Assembly (NCBI RefSeq): GCF_034140825.1
Contig: NC_089037.1
Location: 6,460,001 to 6,524,000, forward strand
DNA from: Oryza sativa Japonica Group
Taxonomy: Eukaryota; Streptophyta; Magnoliopsida; Poales; Poaceae
Direction: 5' to 3'
DNA length: 64,000 nt
Positions 1 through 12,400 of this stretch are shown piece by piece. The notes below the pieces were generated by a model that was not told the origin of the DNA, searched no databases, and worked only from the letters and a program-made list of their open reading frames with translations. Every line of letters starts with the position of its first letter. The stretch's first letter is position 1. The position numbers were made by a program, and so were the translations under genes.

Positions 1-418
1 TGAGGAGGCGATTTTTTTGACGGCGACGAGAGGGATCAAGGACGGATTTGAATTAAGATCCACGGCACGACTTAGACTCTCACACAGAGAATGGAATTTT
101 CGCATATAGGATTTTTGCCGAATTAGTTTTTAACGCCTCACAAAAAGCGGAGCGTTACATGGGTGGCGAACAAGGGTGGACGAGAGGCGACAGCGAAGCC
201 ATGGGACGGTGGGCCAGTATTGGTAACGGGGGTAAAGCGAGGGAAAGAGGATAGTGAGGAGGCCGGGTGGCGGCACCGTAAGTGGAAAGAAATAGCAGCG
301 TGCGCAGGAAGAATCAAATCTTCAACTTGCAATACACATGTGCGCGAGCTATCACCTCATTTCATTTTCTTATATATACAATTTTACATACCGGTTATAG
401 TGTTACGTGTAGTTCAAA
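1..418. other. left-edge intergenic DNA
   Basis: No gene is recognisable. A GC-rich stretch (about 150-310) is open on both strands, but the peptides resemble no family I know and the + frame lacks an ATG at its start. The right border at 418/419 is the insertion point of the Helitron described next. Confidence 0.5.
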
Positions 419-719
419 CTAGCTGGGTGGCCCGCGCAATTGTGCGGCTAGCACCCAAACAAAATTATATATTTTTTATGATTTTACTAAAAAAATTATT
501 AAATAGCTATCTCATTGTCTTAAGAGTTTGAAAGACCAAACCTTATCATCCCCATGTTTCTAATTATATAGTTTTTTAAAAGTCACACCAGATACTACCC
601 CTTATGTCATCTCCTTCTTTATTTGCTTGCTCGATCTACCACTATTTCTATTCATTCTCCTTAGAACCTTTAAACATTGGATCTTATAGGTTTTAGAGTT
701 TATTTTCACGTTGAGTTTC

Positions 720-1420
720 GTTTTTATAATTTCTAGATGTCCCGTCAAACGTTGCCATTATACTCCTCTATGACCCGTTTACTGTCTCTTCTCTTTATTG
801 TCATTGAGATTTTAGAAATCGAACATAATTATCGTTTGGGTTCATTTTTACTTTCTAGAAGTCCCGCTAAACCGTCATTGACTTTGCCATTGTACTTCTC
901 TATGGCTCGCCCGCTGCCTCCCTTCTTTATTGTCATTGAGATTTTAAAATCGAATATGACTATCATTGTTTTTTTTTACTTTTTAGAAGTTCCGAACCTT
1001 CAAAAATTGAACCTTGTAGTTTTTAGAGTTTATTGTCTTGTTGGGTTTCGTTTTTTTATAATTTTTAGAAGTCTTGTCAAACGATGCTACTATGCTCCTC
1101 TACGGCCCGTCCGCCGCCTACTCTTTATTGTCATTGGGATTCTAAAAATCGAACATAACTATCGTTGGAATTCATTTTTTATTTTCTAGAAGTCCCGTCA
1201 ACCATCGGCAGCTCTGCAACTATACTCCTATACACCCCGCTCGCTGCTTCTCCTTTTTATTGTCATTGAGATTTTAAAAATCGAATATGATTATCAATGG
1301 GGTTTATTTTTTTTACTTTCTAGAAGTCCCGGCAATCGCCTTGATCGTTTGCTTTACGGCCTCCCTATCGCCCCTCCTTTTAATCGTCATTAGGATTCTA
1401 TTTGGTGTTTCATTAACAAT
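720..1420. repeat. diverged tandem array, about 125-135 bp period
   Basis: Units share a block like TTATTGTCATTGAGATT (about 797, 932, 1122, 1258, 1381) followed by a block around TAGAAGTCCCG (about 738, 863, 988, 1071, 1192, 1326). Spacing is irregular, so the array is old and diverged. It lies inside the Helitron and codes for nothing recognisable. Confidence 0.7.
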
Positions 1421-1489
1421 TTTTTTTATGTCGTATCAACCACCACCACTACTCCTTTATATGCCTGTTACTTAATTTATCTCGTCATG

Positions 1490-2340
1490 TGTTTTAGATG
1501 GTCTTTTCTATCAATAGTCTTTATTTTTATCACAAATTTTAGTTATTTATAAATTGTATTCCTAATTGGAACCTTATTTTTCTTTTTTCTAATTTCAGAT
1601 TTTTTTAAAAAAAATTAATTAATATCGAATTGTGTTCTTTTAATATTTTTATTTTTTATTTTCAATTTCAGTTGTTTCAAAATTGTATTCCTACTTGAAA
1701 TCTCTTTTACTTTATCTAATTTTGGATATTATTTTATTTTTATTCTGAATTTTAATTAATCTCGTATCGGGTTCTTATATGGATTCTTCTTTCAATATTG
1801 CTTATTTTTAATTCTGAATTTCAGCTAATTTTAAATTGTATTCCTACTTGAGCTCTTCTTTTATTATTTTTTTTGCTAATTTCGGATTTTATTTTTATTT
1901 TTATTCCCAATTTTAGTTAATCTCGTATTAGGTTCTTATACGGACTCTTCTTTTAATATTCCTTATTTTTAATTCTGAATTTCAACTATTTTAAAATTGT
2001 ATTCCTACTTGGACTATCCTTTTTTTTTTCTAATTTTGGATTTTATTTTATTTTTATTTCGAATTTTGATTAATCTCGTATTGGGTTCTTATATGAAAAC
2101 TTTTTTCAATATTCCTTATTTTTAATTCCGAATTTCAGCTATTTTTAAATTGTATTTCTACTTGGACTCTCTTTTTTTTTCTAATTTTGGATTTTATTTT
2201 ATTTTTATTTCGAATATTAATTAATCTCGTATTGGGTTCTTATATGGAAACTTCCTTCAATATTGCTTATTTTTAATTCTGAATTTCAGCTATTTTTAGA
2301 TTGTATTTCTACTTGGACTCTTCTTTTCTTTTTTTCTTTT
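1490..2340. repeat. AT-rich tandem array, about 153 bp period
   Basis: The block ATTGTATTCCTACTTG recurs at 1553, 1682, 1835, 1996, 2149 and 2300, spaced 129, 153, 161, 153 and 151 bp. Each unit also carries ATTAATCTCGTATTGGGTTC. There are about five and a half units, all inside the Helitron. Confidence 0.8.
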
Positions 2341-2420
2341 TCTCTGATTAATGTGGGAATTTCTAGCCCCCACATCGAACGTGGTGCCTCCTTTCAAAGC
2401 TGTTTTAATAATATAATAGA

Positions 2421-3720
2421 TACAAATACACCATAATTACATTTAGAAGTTTTTAACTCAGAGCAATTGTTTAATTTGATGTCAAAATTAACCTTACCAA
2501 AATTTGGTATTGTCAAAAGTTGGCGCATTTTTATAGTACCAAATGTTGATAGCGTTAGAAGCGTTTAGTTTGTAGCCTTATCAAAATTTAGTAATGCTAG
2601 TATGAGAGAACGTTTATGGAAATACCAAATTTTAGTAAGGTGTCAATAACAATAGAATGTTCGGTTTGTTCCTTAATTTTAATAATTTGACCCTTTGAGA
2701 AAACTTATCAAAATTTTAGTAAGGTGTCAAAAACCAATTTTAAAAATAGGCCGGCAAACTTGAACCTTTGCTTAGAGGCTTACTGGCACTTGCTCCAAGC
2801 AACGATGGGCCATCCGTGCCGAGCCCAACGAGCTGGACCACAAAGCCCATTGTCGTACGGTCTTTTCTCCTTTTCGGTAAGGCCGGCCGGGCTGCGACCC
2901 ATCGCTACCAGCCACCCGTGGGCACCACTGGACAGTTGGGGTAAATGTTCTTATTCTTCCCTTTTTTTCTGAACCAAAGGAGCAAAAAAAATGTTTCCTG
3001 TAATCCCGTGTACTGCAGCATGGCACACTCCGTTTGCATCGCTGCATGCGGGGGCAGAAACAGCCAAGGGCGATTGGATCTTCACTTGACGCGCTGCATG
3101 ATTTGCGTCGTCGTTTGCTTCCTGGCCATTGCGATCAATGCCTATCTGTATCTGACCATCTGCCATTCCGCGTAGCTTTCCGACTTCAGAGCACCCGCTC
3201 TTCCATATATCGTGGATACTCTCTTCAACAGAGCCATGATGTTGGTGCGTGCGAGTGGTACGTGGAAAAACGGGCGAAAGAAACGGAGTATCAGCTGAGG
3301 CGGAGTACTACGTGGATCTCAAAATCTCCACATTTCGGTGGCTTCAGAATCCATATGATGGTATTAAAATATTTTCGATTTGTTTAGATCGAATTACAGG
3401 TGCGAGCGTCACGCGCGCCTAGCCTTTCCACTGGCCAGCACGTGTGTACCATTGCAAAGCACGCCAAGACGCAAGACGCAAGACGCGTGCCATGCTGGCG
3501 GCTGGCTTGCTCTATCTCCCATGCCAGTATCCTGCAAGAGACGTTGACATGTACGCAGACACAGTGCACACTCACCCTCTCGAGAAAGCTTGTAAAAATA
3601 CAGGCAGTCGCTCTGCTTGTTCGGATCGCGTATTCTGGATTTACGGTTGAAATTGTGTGCGAAGAGTGCTAAACGAGTAATGGGAGCCGGGGAGAAGTTT
3701 CTCTGATTCGCACCGGCTTG
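2421..3720. other. intergenic, degenerate MITE sequence on the left
   Basis: From about 2460 to 2735 the motif AAATTTTAGTAAGGTGTCAA and its reverse complement recur (near 2500, 2630 and 2715), which suggests one or more decayed Tourist-like MITEs. From 2740 to 3720 I see no gene; overlapping short frames occur on both strands but none matches a family I know. Confidence 0.45.
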
Positions 3721-3728
3721 GGAGGATT

Positions 3729-3993
3729 TGGGGACTGTTTGGTTGGTTGTCCAACACTACCTAAGCCAGCCAAATATTTGTGGTTAAGTTGTTAAAGCTG
3801 TGATCAAGAAGCCACACCTTAACCTTTTTACCATATATTATTATGTCTATGATCCAAATGTGGGATCAAGTTCAAGGAAAGTTTGATATGACTAACTCGT
3901 AGTTAGAACCAAACACTGCACTAAACTCAGTAAAACATCCTTATCATACTTGTGGTAAATTGAGGCAAACTTTGGTAAGCAACCAAACACCCT
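3729..3993. mobile_element. MITE, probably hAT-like
   Basis: The left end (GACTGTTTGGTTGGTTG) and the reverse complement of the right end (GGGTGTTTGGTTGCTTAC) form a short imperfect terminal inverted repeat. The size (about 265 bp), AT content and lack of coding fit a MITE. I could not fix the target duplication, so the superfamily is tentative. The next element inserted at its right edge. Confidence 0.55.
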
Positions 3994-4000
3994 CTTCATG

Positions 4001-4985
4001 CTGGATTTTCCACAATTTGAACTTTTTGAAAAACTTATTTCGCAAATAGACCCTTGAAAAAACTTATCCCGAAAATGGTCATTTTGGGGCGTCAAAGTAG
4101 CTGGCGCAGTCCTCCTACCACCGTGGCGGGGCGGCGCTGAGGTGGCAGGGGGAGCGCGCCAATGTAGCTGGCGCCCCCCTTTTTTATTTATTATATATTT
4201 TTTTCACACTTAGGAGCACATAAGAACCAACCATAAAAAAAATAAACTCAAATAGACGAAGTATGTGACCTATAGAATTTTTCAAAGCTCTACCGAAAAG
4301 CTTCTCGCCTCGAAAACATAATCTTGCAAGTGGAATTTGGAGGTTTTAATTTCCTCGAACCCAGCAAAGCGGGGGAGAATCGGATGTAACTTTTTTTTTA
4401 AGATATCCGTGGATATATTATTTGCCTGATTCCAAGTCCGTATGAGAAAGTTACGACTGTTTCAAGAAATGACACCCGAATGTAACAAAAAGAAACACGA
4501 ACCCTAACTTTTTTTATTGTTTATAGGATGTGAAAAATGTAAAAAAGTCTAAGAGTGTTCGAAATTTAATCTACTTTCTTTGGGGACTACAGGAAAAACC
4601 AAAACAACGAAAAGCAGGGAGAACGCGGGGGAGGGGGGGTCTTTTCGGTATAGCTTTAGAAAATTTTATAAGTCACATATTTCATCTATTTGAGTTTAAT
4701 TTTTGTATGGTTGGTTATTGTGTGCTTCTAAGTGTGAAAATAATAATAATAATAAGTTGTACATATCTCTCCTCTACACTAGAGAGAGGAAAAAATGGGG
4801 GGAGGGAGGGGCGCCAACCACATTGGCGCGCTCCCCCCACCTCAGCGCTGCCCCGCCACGGTGGCAGGAGGACTGGCGCCGTCGTATTCTGGCGTCTTAA
4901 AAAGGATTATTTTTCGGATAAGTTTTTTCATGGGTTTATTTATGAAATAAGATTTTTTAAAAGGACTAAATTGTGAAAAATCCAG
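4001..4985. mobile_element. foldback Mutator-like element (non-autonomous)
   Basis: The element starts CTGGATTTTCCACAATTT and ends AAATTGTGAAAAATCCAG. It is flanked by a perfect 9-bp direct repeat, CTCTTCATG, at 3992-4000 and 4986-4994. A 9-bp target duplication with long terminal inverted repeats is the Mutator signature. The arms extend some 250-350 bp inward: the left arm block with GGCGGGGCGGCGCTGAGGTGG (about 4121-4141) reappears inverted near 4838-4860. The middle (about 4300-4640) is unrelated unique sequence. Nothing in it codes for a transposase. Confidence 0.85.
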
Positions 4986-4994
4986 CTCTTCATG

Positions 4995-5817
4995 CGTCGC
5001 ACGCGCCAGATCCGTTAGCAGGGCAATGTGAGCATTCAATCCATCGTGCACACGCCAGTAGTGCAAAAAATAAGCAGTCCTAGTACAAGAGAAGATCGCG
5101 TCTAGCACTCTCCGATCACGATGTCACGCGAGGTCACGTTGCTGTGTGGCCCGTGGCATGTTGCAAATTGTCAAAACTCAAAACCTAACCACCAGGAGAT
5201 AGCTAGCACTCTCTCGCTGGCTTCAGGGATCACACTCTAATCACGGTCATTAATCCCACTCATTTCCATGGTCATAAGATACGTGCAGTACTCTGTTGTT
5301 GTTGTTCCTACCAACTGCAGCACTGAAAGTAGCTTTTCAGACCCTTGCAGCACACAGTTTTACAGCCGCGCCGATTTTGTTCGTTCCGTTTCTAGGAGTA
5401 GCATGACTCAGCGAGCAATCCGTTGCCTTCCACGTGTTAACCTATATTTCGGACTCTGTCCAGAACTCCAGATGCGAAGGCGAAGGCGGAGGATTTCGGC
5501 TAGCTTGGTGATGCTGCCGTTCGCGAGCATTTTAAATACGGTGTGGGGGCGTTCCTCCTAATGGCGACCCTACTACTTATTGCTTGCCTCCCCACCCGGC
5601 GCCCCCATCTCTCTTTGCGCCAAAGGTAATCCATCCATCGAATCCTGCATCTTTTTTGCTTGTGCCTTGTGTTGCAAAGCAGTCTTGGATTCCTTCTGTT
5701 CGCATTGCCCTGAGAGTTCTAGTTCGATCCCCAACTAAGAGCGTTTTGTTTTCGTTTTTCTTCTGTTCGTTCGTTCTTTCGATCTGCAGATCCTACAAAC
5801 TCGCCCCCCGAATAACC
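4995..5817. promoter_or_regulatory. 5' flank of the caleosin gene
   Basis: There is no gene here. This is the upstream and 5' leader region of the caleosin. A TTTAAATAC stretch at about 5529-5537 is the only TATA-like sequence I noticed, some 285 bp before the start codon. CT-rich leader sequence follows. No cis-element assignment is attempted. Confidence 0.4.
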
Positions 5818-7973
5818 ATGGCGTCGTCTTCGTCGTCGTCGCCGCCGTCGTCTGACCCGTCCTTGGAGACGGTAGCGCCGCACGCGGCTGTTACGGGGGA
5901 GCGGAAGCTCAACCCCAACCTGCAGGAGCAGCTTCCCAAGCCATGTAAGCGATTCTATTTCTACCATGCAGGGATCGAAAAAAAAACTGTTCTTTCTTTC
6001 TATCTTTCTTTTTCTTTCTCGATCGTCTTTGATGTCTTTGGTCAGTGGTCACTGAACACTGATAACCTGATAAGAGAGTGAGAGGCCGGAGTTGGCTGCA
6101 AAGCACGCGGTTGTGCGTGACGGCAGCTCGACGTACATCAGTTGAGACTTGAGAGATCATATGGTTTAAGTACCAACAGAAAGAATGTGTAATTTTACCA
6201 TTTAATTTCTCTAGATACTACGTATTTCGATGTACTAAAATTTTTAAGTATTATAAAATCTTGATATCTCAATGTACTTTGTCAAGTAACGTAAAATTTC
6301 TGAAATTTCTCAGAAAGTATACATGAGAGCAGTAGCACCGCTAGTGCTTTACTGGTACTGCATCATCTGTTACAGTGCAGAAAAATTACTACCGCTCCAG
6401 TAACTGATCCTAAACCTGATGTCGTAACCGTAGCCAGCTAACTGCTGCTGTTTTTTTTTCTTTCTGGGTTCGCGTGCGCGCAGATCTCGCGAGGGCTCTC
6501 GCGGCGGTGGACCCGAGCCACCCGCAGGGGACCCGTGGGCGCGACGCCCGCGGCATGAGCGTGCTCCAGCAGCACGCCGCGTTCTTCGACCGCAACGGCG
6601 ACGGCATCATCTACCCCTGGGAGACCTTCCAAGGTGAGTGAGTGAGCGAGCGAGTGAGTGATCCGCCCGTGTGTCTTGCTGTGGATGAACTCTCCACGTC
6701 GCGATCAGTCCATCTCTCTCTGCTGCTGCTATATCTGTGTCCCGTTTCGGACAGGCAAACAGTTTGCCTTCTAAGGTTGTAATTAAGCTTGACGCAACAG
6801 AAGAGATTAAGAGATTTTAGGGTCGCGTGTTAAGTCAGAATTATGCTTCCAAATCAACGATTGCTTGTGCAGTGCAGATGTAGTATGAGACTTTGAGTAT
6901 ATGGTATGTTTTGTTTTTTGTTTTTCACAGGGCTGAGAGCGATAGGTTGCGGGTATCCCGTGTCGATTGCTGGTGCCATACTCATCAACCTCGTCCTCAG
7001 CTATCCTACTCAACCGGTAAAGTTTGCCCTCTGTACTCCACGTGCTCCTTATTTTCAATACTTTTTACCAACATATATGCCGTGCCTTTTGCTGTATTGC
7101 CAAACTGTGTGATCATATCTGGACTAATCTTACGTCAAAAAAAAAATCTGGACTAATCTTCTCGATTATGATGTAAAGAAATTGTATAATGTTTTTTAGG
7201 GCGTTCTGAATTTTATATGTTGGTCTGAATGTTACACCACCTTCTTTTGTAAATGTGAAGAGGTGTCACTAGGCTAGTGAAAATTGAATTGTAGTGACTT
7301 TTGTAAGTGGGAAGACATATCTATCTTCACTTCAGGCTTTGGATTTGATGTGTTTTTTTATGGAGGGGCCAACATGTACAGATGAACTTATGTTTACTTT
7401 CTTTCAAATGCAGGGGTGGATGCCTTCTCCTCTGTTTTCCATCCATATAAAGAACATTCACAAGGGTAAGCATGGGAGTGACTCTGAAGCATATGATACT
7501 GAAGGGAGGTATGTAACTTTGTATACATAATTGTTAAGTTCCTCTCTTTGCCTAGAAACGATTACAATTTCTATCTCGTTTCAAATTTCTCACTAATTTA
7601 TATGCTTTTACTAGGTTTGATCCATCGAAATTTGATGCTATATTCAGCAAGTATGGCAGAACTCATCCAAATGCTTTGACAAAAGATGAGCTGAACTCGA
7701 TGATTAAAGCAAACCGCAATATGTATGATTTCATTGGCTGGTAAGCGGATGGTTGAATTAGCAGTACCGTTCGCCATCATTTTTTTTTTTCAGTTACAAC
7801 TTTGCTAATTGGTTCTTCCTGCAAACCATCACAGGATTACTAGCGCTGGTGAATGGATGCTACTGTACAGCGTGGCCAAGGATAAAGAAGGGCTGTTGCA
7901 ACGAGAAACTGTTAGAGGCGCCTTCGATGGCAGCCTGTTTGAGCGACTTCAGGACAGCAAGAAATCTGCTTGA
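5818..7973 (+). CDS. caleosin / peroxygenase
   Basis: Six exons join in frame: 5818-5944, 6484-6633, 6931-7016, 7414-7508, 7615-7740 and 7835-7973, giving 240 residues. Caleosins are haem-dependent, calcium-binding peroxygenases of lipid droplets and ER membranes that hydroxylate or epoxidise unsaturated lipids using hydroperoxides. The order of parts is canonical: a Ser-rich N terminus; one EF-hand ([12 protein letters not shown], about residues 78-89); a central hydrophobic hairpin with a proline knot (YPTQPGWMPSP, about 117-127); and a C-terminal domain. His75 (LQQHAAFFD) and the His residues of [15 protein letters not shown] are candidates for the conserved haem ligands. All introns are GT-AG. 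The ATG is the first in a CT-rich leader. The length is that of ordinary family members and nothing looks broken. The family call is secure; which rice paralogue it is was not determined. Confidence 0.93.
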
Positions 7974-9421
7974 ATATAGCAATGAGCTGTGCTGCTCGAA
8001 GAAAGCGTTGACAGTAAAGAATCTAATAAGATTAGAAAAAAAAAGGGTCTTTGCTTTGTGTAATTCAAATGAAAAATGTTAATTACCCCATGACAGTATT
8101 TATGATGTTTGCAATGATCACCACCTCATGATATAGTCTTGTTCTTTCTTTTTGTATGTGCATGTTCCAAATTTACCCTCATTTATTTTTAAAATCAAGG
8201 TGAAGTTACGCTTGTTGATTCGTGTTGCGCTTATTTAAGCGTCATATTAACGTATTTGTTCCGGAAGTTTAAACATATAATTCTCCCCCCAAAAAATTGA
8301 GCTATATCTGATAAACTGAGAAGGGACCATAAAAAATAATTTATAGGTTAAATTTAAAATAACTCCAAAATAATTTTAAAATTTTTAGTGTTATTAGAGG
8401 TTTAAAAGCCAATGTTAAAAAATAAACTACAATAAAATAATTATAAAACAAGCTGTATAACTAAAATTTAAATTTAAATTTTGGTTGTAGTTAATAAATC
8501 AATAAGGAGACTATAGATGATGATGGGAGGCATGCACAATTGTTTCAAAATAGTAAACTCCAAATTATGTATTGTAATGCACATAAGCACTCCTCCCATC
8601 CCAAGTCTCAACTATATAGATTTTGCTAAATTGAGTTCGAATTTGATGCGTCCAAAATGTGTTATCCGGCAACTCATATTTGAGATTTCTTTTGCTGTAT
8701 AATATTTTTTTATTAAGAAGGAAAATCCATCGAAGGACTTGTTCAATTTGTTGCCCAAATAAAGTATACCAAATTTTGGTAATGCTAAATGACACATTTT
8801 AGCATTATTAAATTTGGTAAATTTTAAGAGAGAGCTTCTGAAAATACCTAAATTCGATTATGGAGGGCATGCTGTGTGTTGTCGTTAAATGAACAGTTAT
8901 TTTTTTAGTTTTTGTTTTGGTGTATCGGAGCTTTCCAGAATTCTAGTCACGTGACATCTCTATATTAATGAAAAATGGAGGGGCGTCGCCCTTTTGATTA
9001 AAGAAATTCTAAAATTTGATACTCCCAGTCAAACTATGTTAAATTTAATTAAGTTTTAAAAAATACGGTAATTTTCAACCCAAAATAGCATTTATGTGAT
9101 AAATATTGATAAATTTGTCTTTAAACTTAGTAAATCTAAATAAGTTTGACTTAGAAAAAAAATCAAAACAACTTGTAACGTGAGACGGAGAAAGTACTAG
9201 GTAGTAATGGCTAAAGTAAGTTTAGTTTATTATCTAATTTTGATAATATTAAAATTCGGTAAAGTCGAAAGTGATAACAAAAGTTGCCGATCATCCGAGC
9301 CGTTGCGAGCTTCAACTGAACGGTCAAGCGTGTTCGGTTCGTCTGGTTTAGCTCCCCTCACTGGAACACCTCTCCGTCGTGAAAACCAACTGCCGGCGGC
9401 GTGGAAGTCGCCGGCGAGTTC
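7974..9421. other. caleosin-DnaJ intergenic region with MITE remnants
   Basis: The sequence is AT-rich and has no supported gene. Around 8755-8830 the inverted pair TACCAAATTTTGGTAATG and CATTATTAAATTTGGTAAA suggests a decayed Tourist-like MITE. A Stowaway-like remnant at 9022-9194 is listed separately. Confidence 0.5.
9022..9194. mobile_element. degenerate Stowaway-like MITE
   Basis: The ends CTCCCAGTC and GACGGAGAAAG are degraded versions of the Stowaway CTCCCTCCGTC terminal repeat, flanked by TA at 9020-9021 and 9195-9196. The interior is AT-rich with no coding. It is much more decayed than the two Stowaways further right. Confidence 0.55.
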
Positions 9422-12400
9422 ATGGCCGCCGCGCTCATCGTCCCCGCAAACCCAAACCCTACTCCAAACCCCACCTCCTCCCTCCGTCCCCCATCGCGTG
9501 CCGCCTCCAGTGTGCTCCGCTTCCCCCGCCGCGACCGCGCTCGAACCCATCTCACTGCCGCGTTTGGGAGGGGATCACCCGCGGCGGCGGCCGAGCGCGG
9601 CGGGAAGGACTACTACGCTACGCTGAACCTCCGCCGCGACGCCACCCTGCAGGAGGTCAAGACGGCCTACCGTACCCTAGCGCGCAAGGTGCTGCACCTG
9701 CACTCCCCCCCCTTCACTCTCCGATGTCATGTCCCCTCGAAGTGTTAGATTGTGTGATACTGCTAGTTTTAGTGTATGCGCAGTTCAATTTATCTGGAAT
9801 TGAACCGGTAGCGTGATATAGTTGCGATTGAGTTGGGCCACTTGCATTATCTGCTTGTTCCAACCTGGGTAATTATCGTCTTCTGCATCCCCTGCACAAT
9901 CCTGGTTACAGTATATGTTAAAATGAGTAAAATGACTATGTAATTCTTGGTAATGTGGATCATGGAAATCGCACGGTATCATTGCAATTTTGAGCATTTT
10001 CACTGAGATGATCTACAAATTGTGTACTCTGTCTGACTTGGCTATACTACGTGTTTACTGTATGCAAAAAAGATGAAGAAGTTTTGGCGACTACCTGGAC
10101 TGTATTCCACAGCAAAGCTCCATGAATCCACGATATGTTCTGCTTCCCCATTTATTTTTTTGCTGTTGTACCATATTTTAATTCCTCCATTTTTTAAAAA
10201 ATAAAGAAAAGGCTGAAGATAGATAATGATTTTTAGCTCCATCACTGAGTTTGCGTATTTGGGCCTCTGCGCGTTGGAAGATTATTCTTCAAATAAGCAA
10301 TACATGATTACACGGGACCCTTCTGTTTATGGAGTAAACCACAAATGTATCAGTTTTGGATGTTCAGTGATATCCAACTTATACTTTATCATGTGCTGTA
10401 TTACTTTGTTAATATGCTTCTTAAATTCCACCGATGTTTGCTTCAAGATGGAGCTACAAATCTTGAACATACTTCATTGGTTTTCTTTCAATTCAGTACC
10501 ATCCTGATATGAACAAGGACCCTGGGGCAGAAGAAAAGTTTAAGGAGATAAGTGCCGCATACGAGGTATTTACTGATATAGACTGGTTGATTTTCGACGC
10601 ATCTTCCTTGTATAACGTGCGGTTGACCTAAGTTCTGGTTCTGCTTTATGTACCTTTATCTGCAATAGTTGAAATTCCATGAAAATAGGGAATATGCTAC
10701 ATTTGATGTTTTACAATGTTTACAATGTAATTTCTCATAGATTCTATCAGATGAAGAAAAAAGATCTCTGTATGACCGCTTTGGAGAAGCAGGGCTCACT
10801 GGAGATTATGGAGGTGGAGATATTGGCTCCAATGGGGTAGTCATTCTGTTCAATACCTAAGTTACATTTTTTTGCTTCTGATCTGTCCAAATTTAGGAAC
10901 TGAAATTTCTTGTCTACCTGATATTTTTCTAGTTAATTATATTATCCAACCTTTGACAATTGGTGTCTAAATTTCATATCGTGTTTACCAATTTTTCTTG
11001 TTTCCCATTTCACCCTCAGCAAATGGGTTCATCTCATTTTCCCAACTCCTGACTAAGCCTGTGATTTCCATTGAGTTCTGAGAAACCTGCAGATAACTAG
11101 AAAACATGCTGCATTATATTGGTATGCCAATTGCCAAATATTAGAATCCAGAGAGAAAATTTAATCTGATAAAGTTATTTAAATTTGTTCTTCAACAGAT
11201 TGATCCATATGAACTCTTCAATGCATTCTTTGGTGGCCCTGATAAGCTTTTTAGAGACAGCATGGGTGCTGGGAGATTCCATTATGGTACAAAAGTCACA
11301 GACAACAGGGGACTTGATATTCGGTAAACAATTTTAACCTGACACTGAAGCAAGGAACTGATACTTGGATGTTTGTTTACTATTTTAATCTCTCTTTTGT
11401 ATATAACAGATATGATCTTCTCCTTTCTTTTGAAGAATCAATAATTGGAGGCAAACGAGAAGTCAGCATTTTTCGTTATGAAACCTGTGGCACTTGCCAT
11501 GGAACTGGTGCTAAATCTAGCAATGACATAACAGAATGTACTCAATGCAGAGGTCAAGGCAGGTTAATGAAAACACAGAGGACACCTTTTGGTATAGTAT
11601 CTCAGGTGAACTATTTATTGTACCGTATGTATTCATTCTCAGTATTTGTTCACCACTACAAATAATCTGATAATATCTTGTGGTTTCTTTCTTCTTCCCT
11701 GGATCTACTACAAACCAGTTAGTAGATTAAGTAAAAGAAAAATTTGCTGATGAATGATGTTGTGCAATTATAATTTTCTTCTTCTGCTGAGTAAATAGAG
11801 TATAAGACGGCTTGTGGAGTTTTCATATTCATTGGGACAGGGGATGAAGATTCATTATGCAGGAAGCCATTGTATATGAAATATTACTAGCTAAATACTC
11901 ATGTTTTGCTATGGATAAATATGAGTTATACGCATAAATATGAATTAATTGTGAGGTTTTTAGAACAACTCATCCATGTAGATGTCTTTGCATAATAAAC
12001 TTGTAATTTAGAGATGAAATAACAGGCTTGTTCGGCTGAGATTTATGCTGCAGCAACAGCACCACCACACAAGAGAAAGCATGACCGCTGCAGCGGCTGC
12101 GCTGTACAGCTATGCGGAACAAGGCCAACATAGATACAATATGTACCAGGACTATTTTGTAATGTGAAAGTACACCAAGAAGTAGTAGGTAAAAAAAGGA
12201 GTAGGTTGGGTATCGGATTCACTGCCAACACCATTGTCTTCTTTCAGGAGAGTAAAGTATATATATATTCTAAATGTTCTCACCCTTGACGTGCAAAAGT
12301 TCAGCTGTAGTATATTCAGTGGAATTTCAATGTCATCATTAGCTGCATATACCTCATAAAGTAATCTGTTCTTCAATGTTTACTATTTGCTCAGGGTCTC

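Larger units (their letters stand above)
419..2420 (-). mobile_element. non-autonomous Helitron, minus orientation
   Basis: Read on the minus strand, the element begins with TC at 2420-2419 (TCTATTATATTATTAAAAC), a typical rice Helitron 5' end. It finishes with CTAG at 422-419. Just before that 3' end is a short GC-rich palindrome (CCGCACAATTGCGCGG, about 433-448), the hairpin expected there. The flanking bases are A before TC and T after CTAG, so the insertion sits between A and T with no target duplication, as Helitrons do. No Rep/helicase coding is visible in the 2.0 kb. The interior is AT-rich and holds two tandem arrays, listed separately. Boundaries are read from sequence; the family assignment is from general knowledge. 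Confidence 0.75.

Noticed and set aside
163-531. 122-codon frame at the left edge
   Set aside because: Starts at GTG, runs across the Helitron border and resembles nothing known.
1490-2340. Regular array that might suggest CRISPR-like spacing
   Set aside because: Units are about 153 bp, diverged throughout, without short identical repeats and unique spacers, and lie in a plant Helitron.
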